A stretch of 6,881 nt of DNA. It comes from an uncultured Rubrivivax sp. Its GTDB lineage: Bacteria; Pseudomonadota; Gammaproteobacteria; Burkholderiales; Burkholderiaceae_C. Under the pieces are notes generated by a model. The model was not told the DNA's origin. It ran no database searches and worked only from the letters and a program-made list of their open reading frames with translations. Location of the stretch: NCBI GenBank assembly GCA_937967345.1, contig CALBTN010000043.1, positions 1-6,881 of the forward strand, given 5' to 3'. Below are positions 1-5,505 of the stretch, piece after piece; the stretch's first letter is position 1, and each line of letters begins with the position of its first letter. The position numbers were made by a program, and so were the translations under genes.

Positions 1-687
1 GCGCGGCGCCGGGCGCAGCGCGTGCTCGAGCCAGTAGCAGCGCAGGTCCTGCACCGCGAAGCAGGCGCCATCGAGCAGCGCGTCGCGATCGAAGTCCTTG
101 CCCGGCTGGCGCAGCGCCAGATCGGCGCCCAACTTCGCGGCATTGCGCTCGGTCAGCGCTTCGATGCAGTACAGGTAGGCGTCCAGCTCGCGCGCGGCAG
201 CGCCGGTCTCGTTGGCCGGGAACCAGTCGGCGCCCAGATGGTCGACCACGTCGAGGAAGCCGCCGGCCCACAGCTCCCCGGTCAGCGGCCAGTCGGCGGC
301 CTGTTCCGGCGTGAGCTTGCCTTCGGCGATCAAGATGTCGCGCTGGCTCGGGTCGAACTCGTCGATCAGCGGCAGGAAGTGCATCTGATCGGGTTCGTCG
401 TACAGGCGCTGCGGATAGAGCTGGTCGGCGAGCACGTTCCAGCGCCGCATCAGGGTGTCCGTCGACGCGGCCAGGTCGTCGGGGTCGGCGATCGCACGCT
501 CCCAGGCATCGCCGAACAGCAGTGGCATCCATTCGCCGGGCAGCACGGTGCGCGGCCCGACGATCAGCGCGGCCAGCGCGCCGTCCAGCCATTCGGTCGA
601 GATGCCGGGGTCGAACCCGGCCAGGCGTTCACACAAGCGGTCGAGCGCATCGACCTCGGCTTCGGTGCTGTGTTTGGCGGCTTGCAT
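1..687 (-). CDS. UPF0149/YecA-family protein, C-terminus outside the window
   Basis: The minus frame is open from an ATG at 687-685 to base 1, giving 229 residues with no stop, so the C-terminus lies beyond the left edge. The protein begins MQAAKHSTEAEVDALDRLCE and carries the acidic/aromatic pattern of the UPF0149 (YgfB/YecA) family: EWLDGALAAL near residues 35-45, a GEWMPLLFGD segment near 55-64, a TPEQAADWPLTGELWAGGF segment around 130-150, and AVQDLRCYWLEHALRP near the visible end. YecA-type members usually finish with a zinc-binding SEC-C motif (CxCxSGKKxKxCC). The visible part stops just where that motif normally follows, so I infer it lies outside the window. The biochemical role of the family is unknown; SEC-C is a metal and possibly protein/nucleic acid binding module. 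No strong Shine-Dalgarno sequence precedes the start. The gene is divergent from pcm. Family assignment is from memory of the consensus. Confidence 0.85.
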   Translation of the reverse strand, partial: MQAAKHSTEAEVDALDRLCERLAGFDPGISTEWLDGALAALIVGPRTVLPGEWMPLLFGDAWERAIADPDDLAASTDTLMRRWNVLADQLYPQRLYDEPDQMHFLPLIDEFDPSQRDILIAEGKLTPEQAADWPLTGELWAGGFLDVVDHLGADWFPANETGAAARELDAYLYCIEALTERNAAKLGADLALRQPGKDFDRDALLDGACFAVQDLRCYWLEHALRPAPR

Positions 688-723
688 GGGCAGCGGCAGG
701 GCAGTGACGGCGGCCCGATGCTA

Positions 724-752
724 GTGCGCCAGCGCGTCAGCGCGCGGCGCGC
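724..752. repeat. imperfect inverted repeat / strong hairpin in a divergent intergenic region
   Basis: The left arm is 724-736 (gtgcgccagcgcg) and the right arm 741-752 (cgcgcggcgcgc). They pair over 12 positions: 11 Watson-Crick pairs and one G-T wobble (725 with 751). There is a single bulged A at 731 and a TCAG loop at 737-740. It lies between the divergent starts of the UPF0149 gene and pcm. Neither side has a T-run, and both flanking genes read away from it, so it does not look like an intrinsic terminator. It could be an operator or a 5' leader structure of one transcript, or simply a by-product of GC-rich, CG-alternating sequence. Confidence 0.5.
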
Positions 753-817
753 CCCTGCCTTGCGCGGCGTCACGGAACAGCGCACGCGCCGCTCCGCGCT
801 TGCCGGATACTGCCGCC

Positions 818-1477
818 ATGCAGACCTGGACCGCACGGCGCGCCGAGATGGTCGATCGCGACATCGCCGCACGCGGCGTGCGCGACGAGCGCGTGCTGCA
901 GGCGATGCGCGCGGTGCCGCGCGAACGCTTCGTGCCCGAACATCGCCAGGACGAGGCCTGCGCCGACCACCCGCTGCCCATCGGCGGCGGCCAGACGATC
1001 TCGCAGCCCTACATCGTCGCGCTGATGAGCGAAGCGCTGCAGTTGTCGGGCGGCGAACGCGTGCTGGAGATCGGCACCGGCTCGGGCTACGCCGCCGCGG
1101 TGCTGTCGCGGCTGGCGCGCGAGGTGCACACGGTCGAGCGCATCGCCAGCTTGGCCGAGGCCGCGATGCGCACGCTCGCCGAGCTGCGGGCATTCAACGT
1201 CCAAGTGCACATCGGTGACGGCAGCCTGGGCTGGCCGGATGCCGCACCCTACGACGCGATCGCCGTCACCGCGGCTGGCCCGCGCATCCCCGCGGCGCTG
1301 CGTGCGCAGTTGGCGCCCGGCGGCCGGCTGGTGATGCCGGTGGGCCGCAGCCACGGCGCGCAGGAGCTGCTGCGGCTGACGCGCGCCAAGGGCGACGACG
1401 AAGAAGACCGCAGCGAGTCGCTGTGCGGCGTGGCCTTCGTGCCGCTGCTGGGCGCGCAGGGCTGGAACGGCGGCTGA
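818..1477 (+). CDS. pcm: protein-L-isoaspartate(D-aspartate) O-methyltransferase
   Basis: This cytoplasmic enzyme uses S-adenosylmethionine to methylate L-isoaspartyl (and D-aspartyl) residues in damaged proteins, starting their conversion back to normal aspartate (EC 2.1.1.77). The 219-residue length fits the family. Visible signatures are ERFVPE (36-41), the substrate-site segment PIGGGQTISQPYIVALM (54-70), SAM motif I LEIGTGSGYAA (83-93), the acidic residue after strand 2 in VHTVERI (103-109), GDGSLGW (133-139), motif II YDAIAVTAAG (145-154), LAPGGRLVMPVG (165-176) and the closing VAFVPLLGAQGW (205-216). I chose ATG 818; an in-frame TTG at 800 and ATG at 848 are alternatives, and none has a convincing ribosome site. 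The last starts at the usual conserved MVxxxIxxRG region, so the true N-terminus could be shorter. The neighbours are not the surE/nlpD/rpoS set seen in enterobacteria; pcm here sits alone on the plus strand. Confidence 0.96.
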   Translation: MQTWTARRAEMVDRDIAARGVRDERVLQAMRAVPRERFVPEHRQDEACADHPLPIGGGQTISQPYIVALMSEALQLSGGERVLEIGTGSGYAAAVLSRLAREVHTVERIASLAEAAMRTLAELRAFNVQVHIGDGSLGWPDAAPYDAIAVTAAGPRIPAALRAQLAPGGRLVMPVGRSHGAQELLRLTRAKGDDEEDRSESLCGVAFVPLLGAQGWNGG

Positions 1478-1573
1478 CGCGGGCTCGCGATCAGATCCAC
1501 CAGCAGATGAACACCCGCTGGCGGCCCTACGACCCCATGCGACCCGAGCGTGAGACCGTATGGCAGCGCCGGC
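1478..1573. other. convergent intergenic spacer, no recognised signal
   Basis: These 96 bases separate the 3' ends of pcm (plus) and the phosphoesterase gene (minus). I see no stem followed by a T-run in either direction. The best stem is 5 bp, CCAGC at 1500-1504 with GCTGG at 1517-1521. If transcripts end here, termination is probably Rho-dependent or relies on weak structure. A 26-codon reading frame (1507-1587) lies across it but has no supporting ribosome site. Confidence 0.5.
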
Positions 1574-2800
1574 TCAACGGTTGTTGAACACCTCGTTGCC
1601 TATCGGCTTCAAGCCTTGCTGGGCCGAATAGCCCAGATAGCCACCCACCTTGAACAGGTCCTGCAGCGTGCGCAGCAGCGCGTAGTGGTTGTACGGCACG
1701 TCCGACACGGTGCCCGGCTTGATGAACGGCGACAACATCACCGCGCCGACACGGCCGCCGCCCGAGCGTTCGATGACGGTCTCGATGTCATAGGGATAAC
1801 CGGTCAGCGCCTTGGGAAAGCTTTGCGTGATCGGGTAGCTCACGTTGGGCCCGGGCTGCTGGTTGCAGCAGGATTCACCACGAAAGACATAGGTCAGCTT
1901 CTGGCCGTCGGCCGAAAGCACCGGATCGTCGGGCGCGCCTTGGTCGAAGGTGACGACGAGCAGGCCGTCGCGCTTGAACGCGGGCGAGTCCTTGATCAAC
2001 GGCACCCACTTCCGCAAGAACGCGTCGGCCGACACCAGGCCGCCCGGCTCGCCATTGCGGCAGGGCGTGTCGTGGCCGCCGTGGCACATGCCGGGGGTGA
2101 TCCAGGTGAAGTTGGCGGTGGTGTCGATCGCCTTCAGGTCGTTCTCGAGCTGGTTCAAGTTGACGACGTTGGTGTCGCAAGCGGGCGTGTCGACGATCGA
2201 GTGGAAGAAGACGAAGGGGTTGTGCCGCGCCGCATACATGTCGCCGTTGGGCAGCGCCACCGACGGCGGGCGCGATGTCTGGGTGCGGTCGCGTGCGTTC
2301 AGCGTGGGGTTGCCGCAGGTCGCGCGTGCGCGCGTCGGGTCGTTGCCCAAGTCCTCCATGTAGCCCTTCCAGGTCAGGTTGACGGCCGCGAGCTGATCGG
2401 GAAGGGTCTTGATCGATGCCGGGTAGACGCAGCCGGTGCCGATCGCCTGGCCCATGTCGGCCATGCCGGTGAGCACCATGTCGCTGTAGATGCCGCAGCC
2501 CCAGGCGGTGTCCAGCGTGACCGACTGGCCGCTGAACAGCGCGATGTAGTTGCCGGTGCTGATGTGGGCGGTGCCGAAGTACTGGCGCAGCAACGCGCCC
2601 TCGCCGGCCAGCGTCTTCGACAGGTACGGCGCCTTCGAATCGGCGCCGAAGCTGGCGCTGTAGCTCTTGCTTTGCAGCATGATCACGAACACGTGCCTGA
2701 TCGGCTGCGGCTCGGAAGAGTCGTTGTTGCAGCCACCCAGAAGCGCCGCGGCAAGCAACGCAACGGGCAGCGCGGCGCGGCGGCGCGAACGATCGGACAT
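1574..2800 (-). CDS. lipoprotein of the acid phosphatase/phospholipase C-like phosphoesterase family (PF04185-like), with altered metal site
   Basis: The protein has 408 residues. An N-terminal RSRRR stretch and a hydrophobic segment lead into the lipobox LLGGC with Cys24, so it is a predicted lipoprotein; the residue after Cys is Asn, not Asp, favouring the outer membrane. After the lipobox it follows the alkaline phosphatase-superfamily phosphoesterase plan: HVFVIMLQSKSYSASFG (36-52), APYL (57-60), the nucleophile region HISTGNYIALFSGQ (79-92) with candidate nucleophile Ser81, GCVYPASIKTLPDQL (123-137), WKGYMED (144-150), RHNPFVFFHSIVD (192-204), CHGGHDTPC (239-247), TFDQG (284-288) and NHYALLRTLQDLF (371-383). 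Eight further cysteines (102, 124, 162, 208, 239, 247, 311, 312) suit disulfides in an exported protein. Related enzymes hydrolyse phosphomonoesters or phospholipids. Compared with the family pattern I remember (LENxxY, NDGHD, TFDE), this copy has Gln43-Ser44, HGGHD and Gln287, so metal binding may be changed or lost. Start ATG 2800 is backed by AGGAGA five bases upstream. Confidence 0.9.
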   Translation of the reverse strand: MSDRSRRRAALPVALLAAALLGGCNNDSSEPQPIRHVFVIMLQSKSYSASFGADSKAPYLSKTLAGEGALLRQYFGTAHISTGNYIALFSGQSVTLDTAWGCGIYSDMVLTGMADMGQAIGTGCVYPASIKTLPDQLAAVNLTWKGYMEDLGNDPTRARATCGNPTLNARDRTQTSRPPSVALPNGDMYAARHNPFVFFHSIVDTPACDTNVVNLNQLENDLKAIDTTANFTWITPGMCHGGHDTPCRNGEPGGLVSADAFLRKWVPLIKDSPAFKRDGLLVVTFDQGAPDDPVLSADGQKLTYVFRGESCCNQQPGPNVSYPITQSFPKALTGYPYDIETVIERSGGGRVGAVMLSPFIKPGTVSDVPYNHYALLRTLQDLFKVGGYLGYSAQQGLKPIGNEVFNNR

Positions 2801-2805
2801 GATGG

Positions 2806-2811
2806 TCTCCT
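2806..2811 (-). promoter_or_regulatory. ribosome binding site of the phosphoesterase lipoprotein gene
   Basis: Read on the minus strand the sequence is AGGAGA, ending five bases before the ATG at 2800-2798. It fixes the start and places the lipobox cysteine at residue 24. It also shows that this gene has its own strong translation signal rather than depending on coupling to the upstream gene. Confidence 0.8.
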
Positions 2812-2838
2812 GCTTGTGGTTGAAGCTCGATTCTCGCG

Positions 2839-2864
2839 GGCCGGCCGCGGCCGTGGCGCCGGCC
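2839..2864. repeat. GC-only inverted repeat between the 511-residue protein gene and the phosphoesterase gene
   Basis: GGCCGGC at 2839-2845 pairs with GCCGGCC at 2858-2864 around a 12-base loop. The overlapping CGGCCGCGGCCG at 2842-2853 is a perfect 12-base palindrome. On the minus strand the element comes just after the stop codon of the upstream gene (2867-2869), where a terminator or mRNA-end-protecting hairpin would sit. No T-run follows, so it is not a canonical intrinsic terminator; it might cause pausing or separate expression of the two genes. Confidence 0.4.
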
Positions 2865-2866
2865 GG

Positions 2867-4402
2867 TCAGCGCCGCTTCATCAGCCCCAGCAGCGCGGCG
2901 AAGGGCAGCACCGAGCGCGGCAGGTACGGCACCCGCCACAGCCCGCCGTGGTTGGCGCCATCCACCAGCAACTGCAGCGGGTGCGCGAGTTCGACCTGGG
3001 GATGGGCGCTGGACTGCGGGTTGCGCAGGTCGTGCACCCACAACGCGGCCATCAGCGCGTTGGTGGTGTCAGGCTCGAAGACCTCGATGCCGAAGGTCTT
3101 GGCACCACGAAACCCCGCGGCCAGCACCGCGTTGCTGACCACCGACGCGGTGGCGGTGGACGGCGCGACGTTGATCGACGCGACCTGCCCGTCGGCCCGC
3201 GCGACCAGCGCGCGCCACTGCTGCAGCCGCTTGGCCAGTGCGTAGTTCGGCCCTTGCTCGATGATCAGCGCGTCGACGATGCCCCAGCGCGTGCCGTCAT
3301 CGGCCTCGACCAGGGCCTCGATCTGCGGCACGAAGCTGCGCCCGCCGCTGCCGGTACGCACCCCGGCCTGCGCCAACCGCTTGAGCGCGCCGCGATCGTT
3401 CCACGCACGCTGCACGTCCTCGGCCAGCGCCTGCGGCACCGCGTACACGTCGCTTGGCGTGGCCATCCAGCCCAGCGTGCAGCGCGCATCGGCCGCGGCC
3501 AGCGCCACCGCGATCGCGTCCATCGCCAGCGACACGCGCACGTGCCTTTCGCCGTCGGCGTAGGCAATGGCCAGCAGGTCCAGCGGCACGCCCAGCGAGC
3601 GCAACCAGGCCGCGATCTGCGGCGCGTGCGTCAGCATGTCGCAGCCGGCGCGTTGCAGTGGGGTGGCCTGGGCGTCGTCGCCCGCGCCGCCGCCATCCGG
3701 CGCCGCCGAAACCAGCGGCGCGATCAACTGGCCGTTGCCGGCGAGTACGCGCTGCGCGATCTTGTTCCAGGCCGACGCCCGCGGCAGATCGACCGCGACG
3801 ATGTTGGCGCGCCAAGACGCCAGCCAGGACAGCGGGCCGGCCTCGCTGCCCGCACCCAGCAGCAGCACGTGCCGGTCGGACAGGTCGAACCATTGCGGGT
3901 TGGTGCGCGCCAGATGCAGCGCCTGCGCATGCGAGTCCTCGATCACCCCGGCCGCCGCCCAAGCGTCGATGCGCCGGGCCAATGCGTCGCCATGCAGCAT
4001 GCGGCCGCGGTACGGTACCTGCCAGCGCGCCGGTGCGGCATCGCCGCATCCGCGCAGGCGCAGGCTGCGCAGCGCAGCGGCCGGCGTGGCCATCGCTTCG
4101 CGCAGGCCCAGCGTGCGCCCGTCGCGCAGGTAGACCAGCTCGCTCCAGGCCGCATCCAGCCCGGCGCGGCACGACGCGATGACGGCCTGCGGCCGCGCCG
4201 CCTGCAACTCGACCAGGCGGCGCAGGTGCCGCGCATAAGCTTGCCGCCAATTGGCCTGCGCCAGGCAGCTGTCGGCGGCGGCGCCATCCAGCACGCGCAG
4301 CGCCGCGGCCAGCACCCGCCGCCCGGCTGCGCCGCTGCTGCGCTTGCCGGCGGCGTCCAGTGCGAACTGGATGCCTCGAGCTTCAGCGCGCGCGGACGCC
4401 AT
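2867..4402 (-). CDS. uncharacterised 511-residue protein with a Rossmann-like nucleotide-binding segment
   Basis: I do not recognise a named function. The N-terminal third (about 1-125) is helical, rich in Ala/Arg/Leu. Then come VPYRGRMLHG (129-138), DLSDRHVLLLGAGSEAGPL (about 173-191), a glycine-rich LLGAGSEAG turn after a hydrophobic strand, and VAVDLPR (202-208), where an acid ends the next strand as in dinucleotide or SAM-binding Rossmann folds. Downstream, segments that look conserved rather than low-complexity are YADGERHVRVSLAMDAI (281-297), WMATPSDVYAVP (312-323), EQGPNYALAKRLQQW (382-396), NVAPSTATASVVSN (411-424) and HGGLWRVPYLPRS (485-497). There is no signal peptide; the tail is mildly hydrophobic and ends KRR. 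The frame stays open upstream to about 4840, but that part lies over the YqjK-like and YqjE-like genes, so I chose ATG 4402, eight bases past the YqjK-like stop. It has no clear ribosome site, which suggests translational coupling. An NAD(P)- or SAM-using enzyme is inference only. Confidence 0.85.
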   Translation of the reverse strand: MASARAEARGIQFALDAAGKRSSGAAGRRVLAAALRVLDGAAADSCLAQANWRQAYARHLRRLVELQAARPQAVIASCRAGLDAAWSELVYLRDGRTLGLREAMATPAAALRSLRLRGCGDAAPARWQVPYRGRMLHGDALARRIDAWAAAGVIEDSHAQALHLARTNPQWFDLSDRHVLLLGAGSEAGPLSWLASWRANIVAVDLPRASAWNKIAQRVLAGNGQLIAPLVSAAPDGGGAGDDAQATPLQRAGCDMLTHAPQIAAWLRSLGVPLDLLAIAYADGERHVRVSLAMDAIAVALAAADARCTLGWMATPSDVYAVPQALAEDVQRAWNDRGALKRLAQAGVRTGSGGRSFVPQIEALVEADDGTRWGIVDALIIEQGPNYALAKRLQQWRALVARADGQVASINVAPSTATASVVSNAVLAAGFRGAKTFGIEVFEPDTTNALMAALWVHDLRNPQSSAHPQVELAHPLQLLVDGANHGGLWRVPYLPRSVLPFAALLGLMKRR

Positions 4403-4410
4403 CGCCGCAG

Positions 4411-4716
4411 TCAGTGCCGTGGCGATCTGGGGCGCGGCAGCCCGCGCTGCACGCGCCGGTACAGGCTGTAGCCCTGCCAGGCGAAGGTGGCCCAGCGCAG
4501 CGCGCGGCGCGGACGCAGCACCACCAGGATCAAGGCGGCGGACAACGGCCACTGCGGGTGCTCCACCAGCCAGTGCACGCCGTCGCGCACGCGGTCGGCC
4601 ACGCGCAGCGGCTGGCGCAGGCCCTGCACCTGCTGCGCCCAGTCCATGCGCAGCGCCGCGCTGCGCGAACGCAACTGCTCGCGCCGGTGCAGCAGCTCGT
4701 CGTGGGCGGCGTTCAT
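4411..4716 (-). CDS. YqjK-like small membrane-associated protein
   Basis: This is a 101-residue basic protein. The N-terminal part (HDELLHRREQLRSRSAALR, about 5-23) is charged and helical like the start of YqjK proteins. It is followed by RQPLRVADRVRDGVHWLVEHP and a short hydrophobic segment WPLSAALILVVL (56-67), then an aromatic, arginine-rich tail. Its start codon overlaps the stop of the upstream YqjE-like gene in an ATGA arrangement (4713-4716), typical of translational coupling. In Escherichia coli yqjK also follows yqjD and yqjE, which supports the assignment, since sequence similarity alone is weak in such a short protein. The function is unknown. A plain hypothetical membrane-associated protein is the conservative alternative. 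Confidence 0.78.
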   Translation of the reverse strand: MNAAHDELLHRREQLRSRSAALRMDWAQQVQGLRQPLRVADRVRDGVHWLVEHPQWPLSAALILVVLRPRRALRWATFAWQGYSLYRRVQRGLPRPRSPRH

Positions 4717-5105
4717 GCGTCGTCGCCGCGGCTTGCGCCCAGCGCCGCGCGGTCGCGCTCGAGCTCGCCGCGCGTGGCGGCGAACATCGCGTCACCCTGG
4801 CGCAGCCGCCGCCGCGCCGCATGCAGCAGCAAGCCGCCACCCAGCACGCACAGCAGCGTCAGCACCGCCAGCGCCGGCAGGCGGTAGCCGTCCCACAGCA
4901 GCAGCAGCACGAAGCCGATCAACAGCACCAGGCCGACGGCCAGCAGCAGCAGCCCGAGCAACGCGCGCAGCAGCACGTCGATCAGCCGCAGCTTCTCCAG
5001 TGCCAGGTCGGCACCCAGCAACTCCAGCCGCACCTGGGCGATGTCGAGCCCGGTGTGCAGCAGCCGGCGCAGCGAATCGAACAACCCGCCGCGCGATGCG
5101 CTCAC
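4713..5105 (-). CDS. YqjE-like phage holin superfamily III inner-membrane protein
   Basis: The protein has 130 residues. An amphipathic N-terminus (GLFDSLRRLLHTGLDIAQVR) is followed by LELLGADLALEKLRL, the family's usual lead-in, then two hydrophobic helices at about 44-70 and 75-95, and a charged cytoplasmic tail (residues 98-130). This matches the family called putative holin-X/holin superfamily III (PF07332), to which E. coli YqjE belongs; in host chromosomes these are housekeeping membrane proteins, not phage lysis genes. The start is GTG (5105-5103), supported by TGGAGG seven bases upstream. It lies 31 bases after the DUF883 gene and its stop overlaps the YqjK-like start. Long runs of CTG leucine codons make the DNA look like a CAG repeat, but this reflects the leucine-rich helices. 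Confidence 0.88.
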   Translation of the reverse strand: MSASRGGLFDSLRRLLHTGLDIAQVRLELLGADLALEKLRLIDVLLRALLGLLLLAVGLVLLIGFVLLLLWDGYRLPALAVLTLLCVLGGGLLLHAARRRLRQGDAMFAATRGELERDRAALGASRGDDA

Positions 5106-5112
5106 GCTGCCG

Positions 5113-5118
5113 CCTCCA
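5113..5118 (-). promoter_or_regulatory. ribosome binding site of the YqjE-like gene (supports the GTG start)
   Basis: The minus strand reads TGGAGG here, seven bases before GTG at 5105-5103. There is no ATG nearby that would preserve the family N-terminus, so this site decides in favour of the GTG start. Confidence 0.8.
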
Positions 5119-5136
5119 TTCAGTCTGGCCGCAGGC

Positions 5137-5448
5137 CTAGCGCCGCCCGATCAGCAAGCCGATGATCAGGCCGACGCCGGCGGCCGCGCCGATGGCCTTC
5201 CACGGGTGCTCGTGCACGTAGTCGTCAGCCGCGTGGCCGGCGGCCCGGGCGCGCGCCACCGCGCTGTCTTGCAGGTCCTGCAGCCGCTCCTTGGCCTGGC
5301 GCAGCCGCTCTTGCATGCGCACGCGCAACTCCACCGCGCCGGCGCTGGCCTGGTCGGCCGTGACACGAAGCACCTCCTCGGCGTCGCCGATGACGGTGCG
5401 CAGATCGGTCATCAGTTTTTCGCGGTGCGATGCGGTGAGTTCGCTCAT
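5137..5448 (-). CDS. DUF883 family (ElaB/YqjD-like) membrane-anchored protein
   Basis: The protein has 103 residues. The first 75 are charged, helical and probably coiled (EKLMTDLRTVIGDAEEVLR, then RMQERLRQAKERLQDLQDSA). They are followed by the family hallmark DYVHEHPWKAIG (76-87) and a glycine-patterned C-terminal membrane helix GAAAGVGLIIGLLIGRR (87-103). ElaB, YgaM and YqjD of E. coli share this plan: a C-tail-anchored inner-membrane protein whose soluble part binds ribosomes in stationary phase (shown for YqjD). Whether this copy does so is inference. Start ATG 5448 has GGAG seven bases upstream (5456-5459). It is the first gene of the run that continues with the YqjE-like, YqjK-like and 511-residue proteins. 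Only 57 bases separate it from the SDR gene upstream, so its promoter may lie in that gap or inside the SDR 3' end; I see no convincing -35/-10 pair. Confidence 0.91.
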   Translation of the reverse strand: MSELTASHREKLMTDLRTVIGDAEEVLRVTADQASAGAVELRVRMQERLRQAKERLQDLQDSAVARARAAGHAADDYVHEHPWKAIGAAAGVGLIIGLLIGRR

Positions 5449-5505
5449 GAAGCTGCTCCGGTGGTTGCAATGGGGTCGGCCCGGATGCTAGCAGCGTGCG
5501 CGCGC

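Noticed and set aside
22..1218. A 398-codon plus-strand frame across the UPF0149 gene and the first part of pcm.
   Set aside because: It is antisense to a recognisable UPF0149 protein and out of frame with a clear pcm. Its own translation is low-complexity and changes character where the underlying gene changes.
1507..1587. A 26-codon plus-strand frame (MNTRWRPYDPMRPERETVWQ...) in the convergent gap, overlapping the phosphoesterase stop.
   Set aside because: There is no ribosome site before its ATG, its frame is open further upstream through the end of pcm, and I do not recognise the peptide. Without conservation data it cannot be told from chance.
1550..4471. A 973-codon open frame on the plus strand, antisense to the phosphoesterase and 511-residue protein genes.
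   Set aside because: Its product is a monotonous Arg/Gln/Val/Ala/His-rich sequence without domains, and it runs through two well-supported minus-strand genes and the gap between them. In GC-rich DNA one antisense frame often stays open because codon bias removes stops.
4403..4840. Upstream extension of the 511-residue protein to 657 residues.
   Set aside because: The extension is Ala/Arg-rich without motifs and overlaps the YqjK-like and YqjE-like genes in another frame; those two have recognisable membrane helices, order and a ribosome site.
4840..4985. CAG/CTG triplet-rich stretch resembling a microsatellite.
   Set aside because: It lies in the two leucine-rich membrane helices of the YqjE-like protein, and CTG is the preferred leucine codon. 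The triplets are interrupted and in frame, so they reflect coding.
4713..5105. Holin-like protein as a sign of a prophage.
   Set aside because: This holin superfamily III type is a common chromosomal partner of DUF883 genes (yqjE next to yqjD). No lysin, tail, capsid or integrase gene is nearby.
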